Origin: Bolinopsis microptera
Lineage: Eukaryota; Ctenophora; Tentaculata; Lobata; Bolinopsidae
Direction of reading: 5' to 3'
Length of the DNA: 64,000 bases
Assembly (NCBI RefSeq): GCF_026151205.1
Contig: NC_087074.1
Span: forward strand, 9,829,226-9,893,225
The position numbers and the translations under genes were made by a program. The notes under the pieces were generated by a model. That model did no database searches. It was not told where the DNA came from and saw only the letters and a list, made by a program, of their open reading frames with translations. Positions 53,701-63,937 of the stretch are shown here, piece by piece (the stretch's first letter is position 1; each line of letters begins with the position of its first letter).

Positions 53701-56700
53701 TTGAACATGAATCCTCCACTTGGACCCTGTGCTGCTCCTCCACTGACTCCTGATGGTCCATAAGGACTACCAGCTCCTCCAGTAACTCCTCCAGCACCTC
53801 CAGCACCTCCAGCGCCTCCAGAGGTAAAACCAATATCGATATCAATGCCACCAGCAGATGGACCACTTGGACCACTTGGACCGGCTGCTCCTCCAGCAGC
53901 AGATACACTGAAGACAACATGAATAGATCCACCATAAGACACCAAGACACTGCTAGGGTTGCTAGGATTTGGTGAGATTAGAGATCCAGATACCACAACT
54001 GAAGCACCACTTGGTAGCACGATCAAGTAGGATCCGCTTGGAGCGATAAATGTACCGTTGAACATGAATCCTCCACTTGGACCCTGTGCTGCTCCTCCAC
54101 TGACTCCTGATGGTCCATAGGGACAACCAGCTCCTCCAGTAACTCCACCAGCACCTCCAGCACCTCCAGCACCTCCAGCGCCTCCAGAGGTATAACTGAT
54201 ATCGATATCAATGCCACCAGCAGATGGACCACTTGGACCGGCTGCTCCTCCAGCAGCAGATACACTGAAGACAACTTGAATAGATCCACCATAAGACACC
54301 ATGACACTGCTAGGGTTGCTAGGATTTGGTGAGATTGCAGATCCAGATACTATAACTGAAGCACCACTTGGTAGCACGATCAAGTAGGATCCGCTTGGAG
54401 CGATAAATGTACCGTTGAACATGAATCCTCCACTTGGACCCTGTGCTGCTCCTCCACTGACTCCTGATGGTCCATAAGGACTACCAGCTCCTCCAGTAAC
54501 TCCTCCAGCACCTCCAGCACCTCCAGCACCTCCAGCGCCTCCAGAGGTAAAACCAATATCGATATCAATGCCACCAGCAGATGGACCACTGCGACCACTT
54601 GGACCGGCTGCTCCTCCAGCAGCAGATACACTGAAGACAACATGAATAGATCCACCATAAGACACCAAGACACTGCTAGGGTTGCTAGGATTTGGTGAGA
54701 TTGCAGATCCAGATACTATAACTGAAGCACCACTTGGTAGCACGATCAAGTAGGATCCGCTTGGAGCGATAAATGTACCGTTGAACATGAATCCTCCACT
54801 TGGACCCTGTGCTGCTCCTCCACTGACTCCTGATGGTCCATAGGGTCTACTAGCTCCTCCAGTAACTCCTCCAGCACCTCCAGCACCTCCAGCGCCTCCA
54901 GAGGTAAAACCAATATCGATATCAATGCCACCAGCAGATGGACCACTGGGACCGGCTGCTCCTCCAGCAGCAGATACACTGAAGACAACTTGAATAGATC
55001 CACCATAAGACACCAAGACACTGCTAGGGTTGCTAGGATTTGGTGAGATTGCAGATCCAGATACTACAACTGAAGCACCACTTGGTAGCACGATCAAGTA
55101 GGATCCGCTTGGAGCGATAAATGTACCGTTGAACATGAATCCTCCACTTGGACCCTGTGCTACTCCTCCACTGACTCCTGATGGTCCATAGGGACTACCA
55201 GCTCCTCCAGTAACTCCTCCAGCACCTCCAGCACCTCCAGCGCCTCCAGAGGTAAAACCAATATCGATATCAATGCCACCAGCAGATGGACCACTGGGAC
55301 CACTTGGACCGGCTGCTCCTCCAGCAGCAGATACACTGAAGACAACTTGAATAGATCCACCATAAGACACCAAGACACTGCTAGGGTTGCTAGGATTTGG
55401 TGAGATTGCAGATCCAGATACTACAACTGAAGCACCACTTGGTAGCACGATCAAGTAGGATCCGCTTGGAGCGATAAATGTACCGTTGAACATGAATCCT
55501 CCACTTGGACCCTGTATTGCTCCTCCACTGACTCCTGATGGTCCATAAGGACTACCAGTTCCTCCAGTAACTCCTCCAGCACCTGCAGCACCTCCAGCGC
55601 CTCCAGCGCCTCCAGAGGTAAAACCAATATCGATATCAATACCACCAGCAGATGGACCACTGGGACCACTTGGACCGGCTGCTCCTCCAGCAGCAGATAC
55701 ACTGAAGACAACATGAATAGATCCACCATAAGACACCAAGACACTGCTAGGGTTGCTAGGATTTGGTGAGATTAGAGATCCAGATACCACAACTGAAGCA
55801 CCACTTGGTAGCACGATCAGGTAGGATCCGCTTGGAGCGATAAATGTACCGTTGAACATGAATCCTCCACTTTGACCCTGTGCTGCTCCTCCACTGACTC
55901 CTGATGGTCCATAGGGACTACCAGCTCCTCCAGTAACTCCACCAGCACCTCCAACACCTCCAGCTCCTCCAGAGGTATAACTAACATCGATATCAATGCC
56001 ACCAGCAGATGGACCACTTGGACCGGCTGCTCCTCCAGCAGCAGATACACTGAAGACAACTTGAATAGATCCACCATAAGACACCAAGACACTGCTAGGG
56101 TTGCTAAGATTTGGTGAGATTAGAGATCCAGATACCACAACTGAAGCACCACTTGGTAGCACGATCAGGTAGGATCCGCTTGGAGCGATAAATGTACCGT
56201 TGAACATGAATCCTCCACTTGGACCCTGTGCTGCTCCTCCACTGACTCTTGATGGTCCATAAGGACTACCAGCTCCTCCAGTAACTCCTCCAGGACCATA
56301 AGAACCCCCAGAGGTTATTCCGATATCGATACCATTTAGGCCTGCTGTTCCACCAAAGCTCTCATTTTGACCACGCCCAGGGGTTTTTGGAACAAGTGAA
56401 ACTATTGACGGCTGATAAGTTCCCTGAGGCCCTATCACTTGACCATACTGAGGTCCACTGCTTCCTGGTGTTCCGCTGGGTGCATTAGGGACAAGTATGT
56501 GACTGTCTCCTATATTCTGAGGTAAACTAGGACCGAGTTTTGATGCATCCAATGCACCGTCCGGAATGAGTATAATTGCTTGTGGTAGAATGCCTAAAAA
56601 AGCAGGGAGGATACCTCCGTCAGGTCCAAAGATCTGATTTGCATGGTATGCAGAATAATGGGACAGATTAATGCTGGAAGTAGGGATAACAGTGAAACCT

Positions 56701-56867
56701 GAACCTCCGGTCCCCATGCTGAGGGAAATACCGGCCGAGGCTCCAGAAAACCCGCCGCCATTGGCAGAGACCCCACCTCCATTAAATGCTGCTCCTCCTG
56801 TACCGGCAGAGTAACCGCCTGAAGCTGAAGCAGCTCCATAGAAAGCACTGTTCGACTGGCAAACCAT
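50751..56867 (-). CDS. Giant Gly/Ser-rich repeat protein, single exon, 2038 residues
   Basis: One uninterrupted frame. Residues 1-190 are Gly/Ala/Ser-rich (ASASGGYSAGTGGAAFNGGG) with a hydrophobic patch (ILPAFLGILPQAIILIPDG). Thirteen tandem repeats of 116-122 residues follow. Each repeat has GGFMFNGTFIAPSGSYLIVL, SGASVVVSGSLISPNPSNPS and VLVSYGGSI-VVFSVSAAGG, then a GPSGPSAGGIDIDI segment and a (GGA)n linker. The C-terminal 260 residues are non-repetitive (PTDSDGSSSSDDEADAPNKL, then basic GFSVKLNGHRRALRQHYK) and return to Gly/Ala/Ser. Each repeat alternates a beta-rich module with a flexible linker, as in silks, egg-coat or other structural proteins. MVCQSNSAFYGAASA is not a clear signal peptide, so an intracellular fibre or a missed 5' exon is possible. 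No known family recognised. Confidence 0.88.
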   Translation of the reverse strand: MVCQSNSAFYGAASASGGYSAGTGGAAFNGGGVSANGGGFSGASAGISLSMGTGGSGFTVIPTSSINLSHYSAYHANQIFGPDGGILPAFLGILPQAIILIPDGALDASKLGPSLPQNIGDSHILVPNAPSGTPGSSGPQYGQVIGPQGTYQPSIVSLVPKTPGRGQNESFGGTAGLNGIDIGITSGGSYGPGGVTGGAGSPYGPSRVSGGAAQGPSGGFMFNGTFIAPSGSYLIVLPSGASVVVSGSLISPNLSNPSSVLVSYGGSIQVVFSVSAAGGAAGPSGPSAGGIDIDVSYTSGGAGGVGGAGGVTGGAGSPYGPSGVSGGAAQGQSGGFMFNGTFIAPSGSYLIVLPSGASVVVSGSLISPNPSNPSSVLVSYGGSIHVVFSVSAAGGAAGPSGPSGPSAGGIDIDIGFTSGGAGGAGGAAGAGGVTGGTGSPYGPSGVSGGAIQGPSGGFMFNGTFIAPSGSYLIVLPSGASVVVSGSAISPNPSNPSSVLVSYGGSIQVVFSVSAAGGAAGPSGPSGPSAGGIDIDIGFTSGGAGGAGGAGGVTGGAGSPYGPSGVSGGVAQGPSGGFMFNGTFIAPSGSYLIVLPSGASVVVSGSAISPNPSNPSSVLVSYGGSIQVVFSVSAAGGAAGPSGPSAGGIDIDIGFTSGGAGGAGGAGGVTGGASRPYGPSGVSGGAAQGPSGGFMFNGTFIAPSGSYLIVLPSGASVIVSGSAISPNPSNPSSVLVSYGGSIHVVFSVSAAGGAAGPSGRSGPSAGGIDIDIGFTSGGAGGAGGAGGAGGVTGGAGSPYGPSGVSGGAAQGPSGGFMFNGTFIAPSGSYLIVLPSGASVIVSGSAISPNPSNPSSVMVSYGGSIQVVFSVSAAGGAAGPSGPSAGGIDIDISYTSGGAGGAGGAGGAGGVTGGAGCPYGPSGVSGGAAQGPSGGFMFNGTFIAPSGSYLIVLPSGASVVVSGSLISPNPSNPSSVLVSYGGSIHVVFSVSAAGGAAGPSGPSGPSAGGIDIDIGFTSGGAGGAGGAGGVTGGAGSPYGPSGVSGGAAQGPSGGFMFNGTFIAPSGSYLIVLPSGASVVVSGSLISPNPSNPSSVLVSYGGSIHVVFSVSAAGGAAGPSGPSGPSAGGIDIDIGFTSGGAGGAGGAGGVTGGASSPYGPSGVSGGAAHGPSGGFMFNCIFITPSGSYLIVLPSGASVVVSGSLISPNPSNPSSVLVSYGGSIHVVFSVSAAGGAAGPSGPSGSSAGGIDIDIGFTSGGAGGAGGAGGVTGGASSPYGPSGVSGGAAHGPSGGFMFNGIFITPSGSYLIVLPSGASVEVSGSLISPNPSNPSSVLVSYGGSIHVVFSVSAAGGAAGPSGPSGSSAGGIDIDIGFTSGGAGGAGGAGGAGGVTRGAGSPYGPSGVSGGAAQGPSGGFMFNGTFIAPSGSYLIVLPSGASVVVSGSLISPNPSNPSSVLVSYGGSIHVVFSVSAAGGAAGPSGPSGPSAGGIDIDIGFTSGGAGGAGGAGGVTGGASSPYGPSGVSGGAAHGPSGGFMFNGLFITPSGSYLIVLPSGASVVVSGSLISPNPSNPSSVLVSYGGSIHVVFSVSAAGGAAGPSGPSGSSAGGIDIDIGFTSGGAGGAGGAGGVTGGASSPYGPSGVSGGAAHGPSGGFMFNGIFITPSGSYLIVLPSGASVEVSGSLISPNPSNPSSVLVSYGGSIHVVFSVSAAGGAAGPSGPSGPSAGGIDIDIGFTSGGAGGAGGAGGAGGVTGGAGSPYGPSGVSGGAPSVCSGPNGGQFGGTFAFPYGPGGVYGGSGSVPVAPGAPSGLGAAGVPGFGPNMYTMSPGSPVSVFGSPGSSVPTDSDGSSSSDDEADAPNKLPYPGSNYAPTFLSRQQLPRDVRHFPLYVMFNPDGSVKPTYAPLKSDRRPMVVLPKTMMNRPPRPAVPQFTVGNVQISSNKFYQITINGQISTVPGRHIRTRKSKGGFSVKLNGHRRALRQHYKIVEVNAGVSGSSGGAVNGGAFNGASATYAGASYGAARGGSFAQNMGSQGGCGSGRMY
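51580..56290 (-). repeat. Coding satellite: 13 units of 348-366 bp
   Basis: Successive units start 357, 357, 366, 357, 357, 357, 357, 366, 348, 357, 366 and 348 bases apart. Length changes are multiples of nine, from gain or loss of GGA triplets in the linker. Neighbouring units are nearly identical and variants travel in blocks: GIFITPSG with AAHGP in the 3' units, VIVSGSAISPN in the middle units. That is the mark of unequal crossing-over or gene conversion. Confidence 0.9.
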
Positions 56868-59167
56868 CTTATCGGTTTACAAAAGTCAAATCAGATTGAA
56901 TAATATAGGAACGATAAACTCGACAAGTTTATCAAAATTATTAGGGAGTAAAGTGATTAATGATTTCTCGAAAGTTTTGATTTTATTACCGATTATGAGC
57001 ATTATATCACTGCTTCCGGGTTCTTTAAATAGGGATTTTATTTGCGCTAGATATTTAACCATTTTAAGACGATGTATTCACTATCCAAGTTAAATAACCA
57101 TATGTACTTACAAAATAACTCGTCTGTTCGTTTAGCCTGAAGTTGAACGATTCGACACCCAATTTTATCAAATCTATCAGGCACGAACCTTATTTAACTC
57201 CTTCTGTTCCCCCGAGAAGAGAAACTTTGGAAAAGCTTAATTAACCTTACTTGGATTACATATTATTTCAATGCCAAGTAAGCAAATAACGTGAAGGTAA
57301 TCTAATTTCGCTAATCTTAATAACAAATGAAACTTGGTTTATTTTTAGTGAAATTGAATTCATTATGCAGATACTCTATGATGTAGATTATAACAAATAC
57401 TAGTGTAACCCGGCCTTCGGCCGGGATTTCACTGCCGCAGTTAAAAAAGGGTAGGAGCATTTACCCGCTGAATCAAAACCCGCATTAGCATTGATTAGGT
57501 GAGCAATTCTATTCGGAGTACCCTAACGTATCCAATAGTATTTAACATAATCGCATAATCAGTTCTTTCTCGTGGAAAATTAAATCATTATAAGGCACCA
57601 CATTCCATGATCATAAGGTCCGTACACCGACTATTATAATTATATACATCTCATCACTCCCGTCTTGAACCGCTTTCCATTTTTATTTAAATCGTTTTAG
57701 AAATTAACCCTCATTAACTCCGCACCACACCCTCCTATTATATTTGAAAACATGCATTACATTGTCGTATGAAAGTATGAACTCTCTCTCAACAGTCCAA
57801 ACAGACCGCAATGAGCACTTCCTCCCCTAATAAGCTTATAGTAATAGTATTACATGACAGTGTAATTATGATATATGTACCAACGCTACATAATATGCAG
57901 TAATGGGAAAGAGAGCGAGGAGGGAGAAAATGTGAGCCATTTTATGTAACATTTGTGGTACAAAACCATTAATTAAACCACTTACCACCGACCGATTTAA
58001 AAAACCTTCACCATTTGGCTTCCTTATAGTTTTCTCGGCACTATACCGAAAAAACCAGTCCCATAACTCTTACCGTTTTCTTGATTAAGCCGCTCGGAAA
58101 TTACACGCGCACACACAGACAAACACACATTCTGAGATTATTATTGAGATGCCAACATCTTTTACTGAAAGAATTCGAGCGTGCTAAATCACTCTAGAGT
58201 CAATCTTCGAGATTGTTCTAAAAGGGCCCCCGACAGTTGAACTTGAAACCAACTTCAATAGGTGTATTTTCGGACGCAAAAAGAATTTTTAAATGTGAAA
58301 TTCGTTAAATTTAATTAACTCAAATACACTTTTCCCCACTACGCAAACTTTTAGCTATCCATGTGCCATTGTGATTTACCATTGGTTGACGATGTCAGTA
58401 CCCTTCCAGATCGTTGCTCTGCGAATAAACAGAGCAAAGATCTCGTCGATCTTCAATGCGAAGTAAAAATGATAATTTACGCGGCGCGTCGAAGCGGCGA
58501 AGTCCTCCAAAATTTACCAGTACCACCTGAATGACGACCGTTTCTCATTTATATAACAAAAACTATGACGAAAATTTCCTACAATTTTGAGGGTGCTTAT
58601 AAATTAGACCTGTTTGGAACTAAATATAAAATACATCAAAAATAACAAAATATCTTATTTTGTCAACTGTAGAACTTAAAAGCCTATTATATAGCCTATA
58701 TATATAGATGACGCATCATTTTTAAACAACCAAAAAATATTTCCGCTAGAATACTTAAATTCTGAATTGTCGTTAGTTGTCTCTTGAACTGAAGTAATGA
58801 AAATGAGTGTTCCCTTATTCAGCTCCAGCAAATAACACATCATTTCAGTATAAGTTTCAAAAAATTAATTAAAAGTTAGTATTATAATGACTATAGTTAT
58901 ACTCAGATGTGTTTTTAAAACTGCTCGGAAATCACACGATTTTTACCGAATGTTCCACGAGGCTCTTTATACAGATTGATTTGATCGAAAGCCCCTCGAA
59001 AGGGGATTGTCTCTAATGGACTAATTTATTGTTTACATCATAATCAGTTATCATAAATCGTAACAAACTGCAATTAATGGAATATAAATTTTGAATTCGC
59101 TATTTAATGGCACGCAGTAAAATGTAAAAAGTCAAGCAAAAGTTTTGTTCACAAATCACATTTACAA
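56868..59167. other. Gene-less interval with a small UUCG hairpin
   Basis: This should hold the promoter of the repeat-protein gene at its left end; no TATA box is obvious. At 57409-57425 a perfect stem CCCGGCC-TTC-GGCCGGG gives a UUCG-type loop in otherwise AT-rich DNA, perhaps the start of a repetitive element. Nothing else is supported. Confidence 0.4.
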
Positions 59168-59496
59168 ATTTGACCAAAACCCATAATCATGGGTAGAGTG
59201 TACCGCTGCCAGTGTCTCTCTTTTCCAAACAAAAGGAAATGATATTAATTTGAGGAACAGTCCGCTAATGCAAATTGATACCGAGAATGAAATCGGTCGC
59301 TCGCTTTTTCAAATCAATAAGCTTTATTACAATTCGTGAGCCGTGATCGAATGGAAAAAGCGAGCGACCGATTTCATTCTCGGTATCAATTTGCATTAGC
59401 GGACTGTTCCTCAAATTAATATCATTTCCTTTTGTTTGGAAAAGAGAGACACTGGCAGCGGTACACTCTACCCATGATTATGGGTTTTGGTCAAAT
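59168..59496. repeat. Perfect 143-bp inverted repeat with a 43-bp spacer
   Basis: The left arm 59168-59310 (starting ATTTGACCAAAACCC) and right arm 59354-59496 are exact reverse complements over all 143 bases that I compared. The spacer runs from AAATCAATAAGC to CGAATG. Such identity means a recent inverted duplication or ongoing arm-to-arm conversion. No coding capacity and no clear target duplication, so element status is unproven. Confidence 0.85.
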
Positions 59497-61440
59497 ATCA
59501 TCTCTTTTTGATTATAATGTCAGGATAATTTACACAGCTAGTCGAAACTTCATTAACAAGGAGGTAATTTCGACGATTTCGAAATTCTGCCTTTGAAAAC
59601 GTTTCCTTGTGTTTAGTTAGGTATATCTGTCGATAACCGACTGAATATGGCACTTTTTACTCATTCAAGTTGGCATTAAATTCATAGATAATGCCATTTA
59701 AATATCGTGGAAAGCAGAATATGTTCGAAATCACGAATGAGCAAAATTCTCACCTTTCGCACGTGCAAACTTTGAGCGGACGTTGCGTGCGCATACAATA
59801 TTGAATCACCGTAAATTTTTGCATAGTGGTATTTAATATATAGTTTGATAAGCATGCAATGTTTCAGAAGATTTCAAAAAGAACTTGGATCACAACGGGA
59901 CTCCAAAGTTGATAAAAATCGTGAAAATCAAAATTTTTAGTGATTTTAGCTATTTTAAATCAATTTGGGCGTGTCCCCACGTGTGCAACTTTTCGATTTT
60001 TAACTTTAAAACTAGCCTATAACACAATTTACACCTTTAAGAAGCAAAATTGAGCTCCACAACCCAAGGGATAGCCCAACACCAGAGAATACTAATTCAC
60101 AACTTTTGTGTTTTTATAAAATTATTCTTCAAAAAAGCACTAACTTCAATAGCAAATATCTTTATGAAGGAGTAAGGTAGGAAACTTTTCCGGTAGATTT
60201 TTAGAATGCTTGAACAATTATCTAAGGTGAAAATGTCCTCAGATTTTGAATAAAATTACTCTTTAATGGTGTAAAATCGATTTGAAAAGTTGTTGTTTTG
60301 TCAAAAATCAAGTTTTAAAAACACTTAAATTGATGACGTCATCAAGTGATGACCTGTGGTTCAAAATGACTGTATCTTTTATACTTTTGAATCTACGGAC
60401 ACTTAAATGTAGGCTACAATTGACTGCAAAAAGCGTCTATACATATTATTATATATCTTCACGACAATCTGTTGTAAAACAGGGGTTCCAGAAAACCCAC
60501 TTCCCGATACTCCTGAAACATGAAATTTTTTTTACTGTCGACTTGGACAAGGTCTAGACGCCCTGCAAAGTTTCAGATCTCTAACTCAATTTTAACATGG
60601 TTTTTAAGGCACCTGAATATGGCGATTTTGGGTTTTTTACCTAATTTCGTATAACATGCTGGCGCGTATTTTGCGCAAATTTCTTAAAAACCTCCATATA
60701 ACTATTTCTTATTCCTGTCATCTTTAACATTGAATTAGAATGTTTTGAACTTAAATGTACCTGCTGAACTACTTTCGAAAAAGTCTTAATGCCTGGAAAA
60801 CAATAAAGGGGATATAATAGTATAGGGGGTAAATAGTATTGTGAATATAAGGGCGACGGTAATGCTTGCCAGCATTGTGATACAATGGCCGGTTTTAGTT
60901 TCAAATTAATTTAACTGTATGAAAAACAGATTATTTTAAAATTACAGATTATAAACATAGCATTGATTTGGTTTGGTAAAAATAGTGTGATAGGAATTAA
61001 AAAACAAATTAGAAACTCAATTCTGGACGTTGGATTTAGCCCCAATTAGCAGCAAAAACGATTACGAATTTCTATTTCAATTAGATCTACGGAGGCCGCT
61101 GATTTCGTGGATGAGAAATTTACTCGTGGACCACTCATTTACATTATCAACCCCCTTCTGCAGCCTCTGTATTTATCTAAATCTTTTCAAACAATACATA
61201 ATTATACAGAAATGGACGCTTCTAAAAAACCCAGATATAAAAGAAGAAAACCAATATAGCCCAAACATCCAGTAGCCCAGTATATCAAAACCCAAAATAT
61301 GTATTGAAAGACGGGTCACCAAAACACGAGAGTGTGCAGTATTGAATACCGCACCCGCAATAACATTGGCCCCTTGCAAAAAGATAATTAATCAATGAAT
61401 CAAAACATATAATATTGTATCTATAGAAAATATAAAACTC
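59497..61440. other. Gene-less AT-rich interval
   Basis: Short frames near 60282, 60641 and 61030 have no recognisable content and low-complexity composition. No RNA gene seen. Confidence 0.4.
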
Positions 61441-61641
61441 TCAAGGCTCCTTCTCCGAGCTAACGACTCTAAAGTTCCTGATTACGTGAACTCCGTCCGG
61501 CTCTGCTGTCCTTTTGTTGAGCAGTTGGTCGACAACTTTCTTGTAGGCTATTCTGTCTGCAGCTGATCTATCGGGAGTAATGTAAACTGAACTAAAAGAT
61601 GGTACGACTACGAACTTGATCTGAGCTTGACATGCAATCAA
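61441..61641 (-). mobile_element. LINE ORF1-like fragment
   Basis: 66 codons including VYITPDRSAADRIAYKKV, then LLNKRTAEPDGVHVIRNFRV and a stop soon after. This has the same 'PDRS...LL-x-KR...VIRN' pattern as the fragment at 2060-2446, though it is only distantly similar, so two different LINE families may be represented. Minus-strand sequence just upstream (about 61860-61960) has another ORF1-like helix, LDDSELGNLKLNPGETELVK. No reverse transcriptase found. Confidence 0.4.
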
Positions 61642-62441
61642 AGTTTTCTATTTTTATCTTCTTGATATACATCTGCATCTAGAATACCGGGGTCCGAGTA
61701 GAACGTTACCAGCGATACGAAGTTAAGGTAATTTTCTTGACATATCGTGTACGTATTCTATCAAGAAGGGTTGGAGAAAGTGGCGAGTCTATCTCTTCAC
61801 TCTTGACTATCAATAAACTGAATAGTGAATATTCACTTCTGCTTGAGGGAGATTGTTATTTCTTTAACACAGTCTTGATAATGTCTTTAACTAACTCAGT
61901 CTCTCCTGGATTCAGTTTTAGATTACCTAGCTCCGAGTCATCCAAAACTTCGTTCACTGCATTGCAGTTATCCGGTCATATCTCTTCAACATGCTACACA
62001 CTACACAGCAAGCTCGAACAGGTTTTGCAGTCTCGTTGCAGTATGAGTTTCTTTCCGTGCTTCAACAAACCAGAATGACTGCGTCTGATCATACAACCTC
62101 CAAGCTACCTACTTAATTCATAACTTAAACTAGATTTTTTTGATATAGAACTTCTTGAATCTTGCCACTTAGGTCCAGGATCATTATAATACATAACGCC
62201 GGACTTCTAGGCATGGTGTTTGGTTGTGGGACACACTCAACTAACAACTTAGTAAGGTTGAGAGACTTAAACTAGATGCGATAATAATAATATAACACGA
62301 CATCTAAATTTCAAATTCATAAACACTACACACTACATAGCACGTCAGCACTCAGAATACCATCACACTGCAAATTATGCTAGCAGTCAAGTTTAACATG
62401 ACAAACAAAGAAACAGATTAGAAAAATATGTTAAATTTAGG

Positions 62442-62759
62442 CTATTTTCCCCTAATAAAATTAAAAACTGGTTGATTACCGCGATAATCGATAACAATTT
62501 TTGGCAAATTATCGCCGATAATATCGGCTGGCAACCCTACAGCACAAGCTACCACTGAGCACTCTGACAAAGTTTTCTGGCTCAGCTTATCAAATCGCAC
62601 TTCATCATTGTGTTCAACACCGATTTTACTTCTAATTTCCTTGAAAATACTATCAGTTGCCATGTGTATCTGATCCACATATTCCGGAAGGAACTCGCCA
62701 TCCTCAACCATAGCATCATCTACCATATCCAAGTGTTCACTCTGTAGCGGAAAAGGCAT
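62442..62759 (-). CDS. Small unidentified reading frame (105 residues)
   Basis: From MPFPLQSEHLDMVDDAMVED to NQPVFNFIRGK. It is acidic at the N-terminus and has a plausible globular middle (EIRSKIGVEHNDEVRFDKLS). No family recognised. It lies just upstream of the LINE-like fragments on the same strand, so it may be part of the same old element or an exon of a host gene. Composition is protein-like, but there is no independent support. Confidence 0.3.
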   Translation of the reverse strand: MPFPLQSEHLDMVDDAMVEDGEFLPEYVDQIHMATDSIFKEIRSKIGVEHNDEVRFDKLSQKTLSECSVVACAVGLPADIIGDNLPKIVIDYRGNQPVFNFIRGK

Positions 62760-62973
62760 CGTACACGGTCGTACAGGAAATGTACAAACAATATATTCAA
62801 ATCTACAAAGCTAGAGAGAGATAATTCACAGCGTTATACTACTATTGTTCCTTACTATTGTTCTCTTGCATTGTGATTTTAACGCCTTCATTTCAGCGAT
62901 TGGCAAATCGAAATATGTTTAGATTCAAAAATACAAAGATTCGAATTTCGATTAGAGCATGATCAAATTGATC

Positions 62974-63059
62974 ATTCTGATAAACCACTGTTTATTTCGG
63001 TTCATTCTGATAAACCACTGTTTATTTCGGTTCTGATAAACCACTGTCTATTTCGGTTC
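62974..63059. repeat. 26-30 bp tandem repeat, three copies
   Basis: Two identical 30-bp units (ATTCTGATAAACCACTGTTT onward) are followed by a 26-bp unit with one base change. Non-coding. Confidence 0.85.
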
Positions 63060-63390
63060 GTGTTTTATCGCCGGCATGTTTTCTTGGTTCCGAAACAGGA
63101 GGCAGTTTATAGCTTATTTCTGCATCTTGTTCAATACTTACTTCGAGAACTGCTCAAGGTTGGTAAAACAGCAATTGTTAAGGAATTTATTGGTTTATAC
63201 TGTGAAATGACTACCCATTAAATTTAATGTGTTCACTGTTCTTCCCATTTTGTATCCATATTTAATAGTGATTCTAATTCTGGATCGATGGTAAAATGTT
63301 TCACATCTTTTTATTGAAACCCCTTTTTCATTGTATTGACTGCAGTTTAAGTCAACAGTTTCACGATACTTAAGTACTTAACACAAACAG

Positions 63391-63821
63391 ATTTGGGGCG
63401 ACAATTGCAATGATCGGAGGAATGGTTAAAATGGACTGCGATGATCCTTTAGATGTCGGAGAATTCTGCTGGTCAGAGCGCACTCAAGCTTTTGTTATTG
63501 GGGCTTATTTTTACGGTTATACAGCACAGGTCCTCACAGTTCTCATTGCTAAAAAGTGCACAGGTATATGCTCCAATAGGTTATCGTGTACTTACGCTAG
63601 GAATTTCAGTTTCAACTTTCCCGATAGACTGATCAGTTAAATTCTATAAGAAAAGAAATGAGTTTTACTGCAACCATTTATATCTATAATCTTACTATAA
63701 TCATATATATTTATTATTTATTATTACTTACAGGATTCATTGGTTAATTGTAGCTGCTGTGGTGACGCTGTGTTACCCTACCTTTGCTGGTATCACCCCC
63801 ACATTGATCATTATAACACAG
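63391..63821 (+). CDS. SLC17-type (sialin/VGLUT family) transporter, first visible exons, partial
   Basis: An exon at about 63391-63555 encodes GATIAMIGGMVKM, then EFCWSERTQAFVIGAYFYGY, then TAQVLTVLIAKK. The 'W-x-x-x-x-Q-x-x-I-x-GA-Y/F-FYGY-x-x-x-Q' pattern marks TM1-TM2 of SLC17 anion/organic-acid transporters. A second exon at 63734-63821 encodes HWLIVAAVVTLCYPTFAGIT, then PTLIIITQ, a membrane helix. Phase is kept only if the first exon ends at AAAAA before GTGCAC; the nearby ACAG before GTATAT would meet a stop. The N-terminus and most helices are outside what is visible here. Substrate cannot be inferred. Confidence 0.6.
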
Positions 63822-63937
63822 GTTCCTTACAGCAATAGCATTATAACATGTTTTGGTGTCCAAAATTAAAAGTATTTTCATTCAAAATACCCCTCACCTC
63901 TGGAAACTGATTTATATTTGATATTTTCAATAGCAAC

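Noticed and set aside
51164-56092. A ladder of 70-211 residue minus-strand frames starting MSWCLMVDLF or MSWYLMVDLF
   Set aside because: They recur once per repeat unit in a shifted frame of the giant repeat gene and are shadows of it.
61737-62078. 113-residue plus-strand frame
   Set aside because: The opposite strand carries LINE ORF1-like wording, so the plus-strand frame is most likely a shadow.
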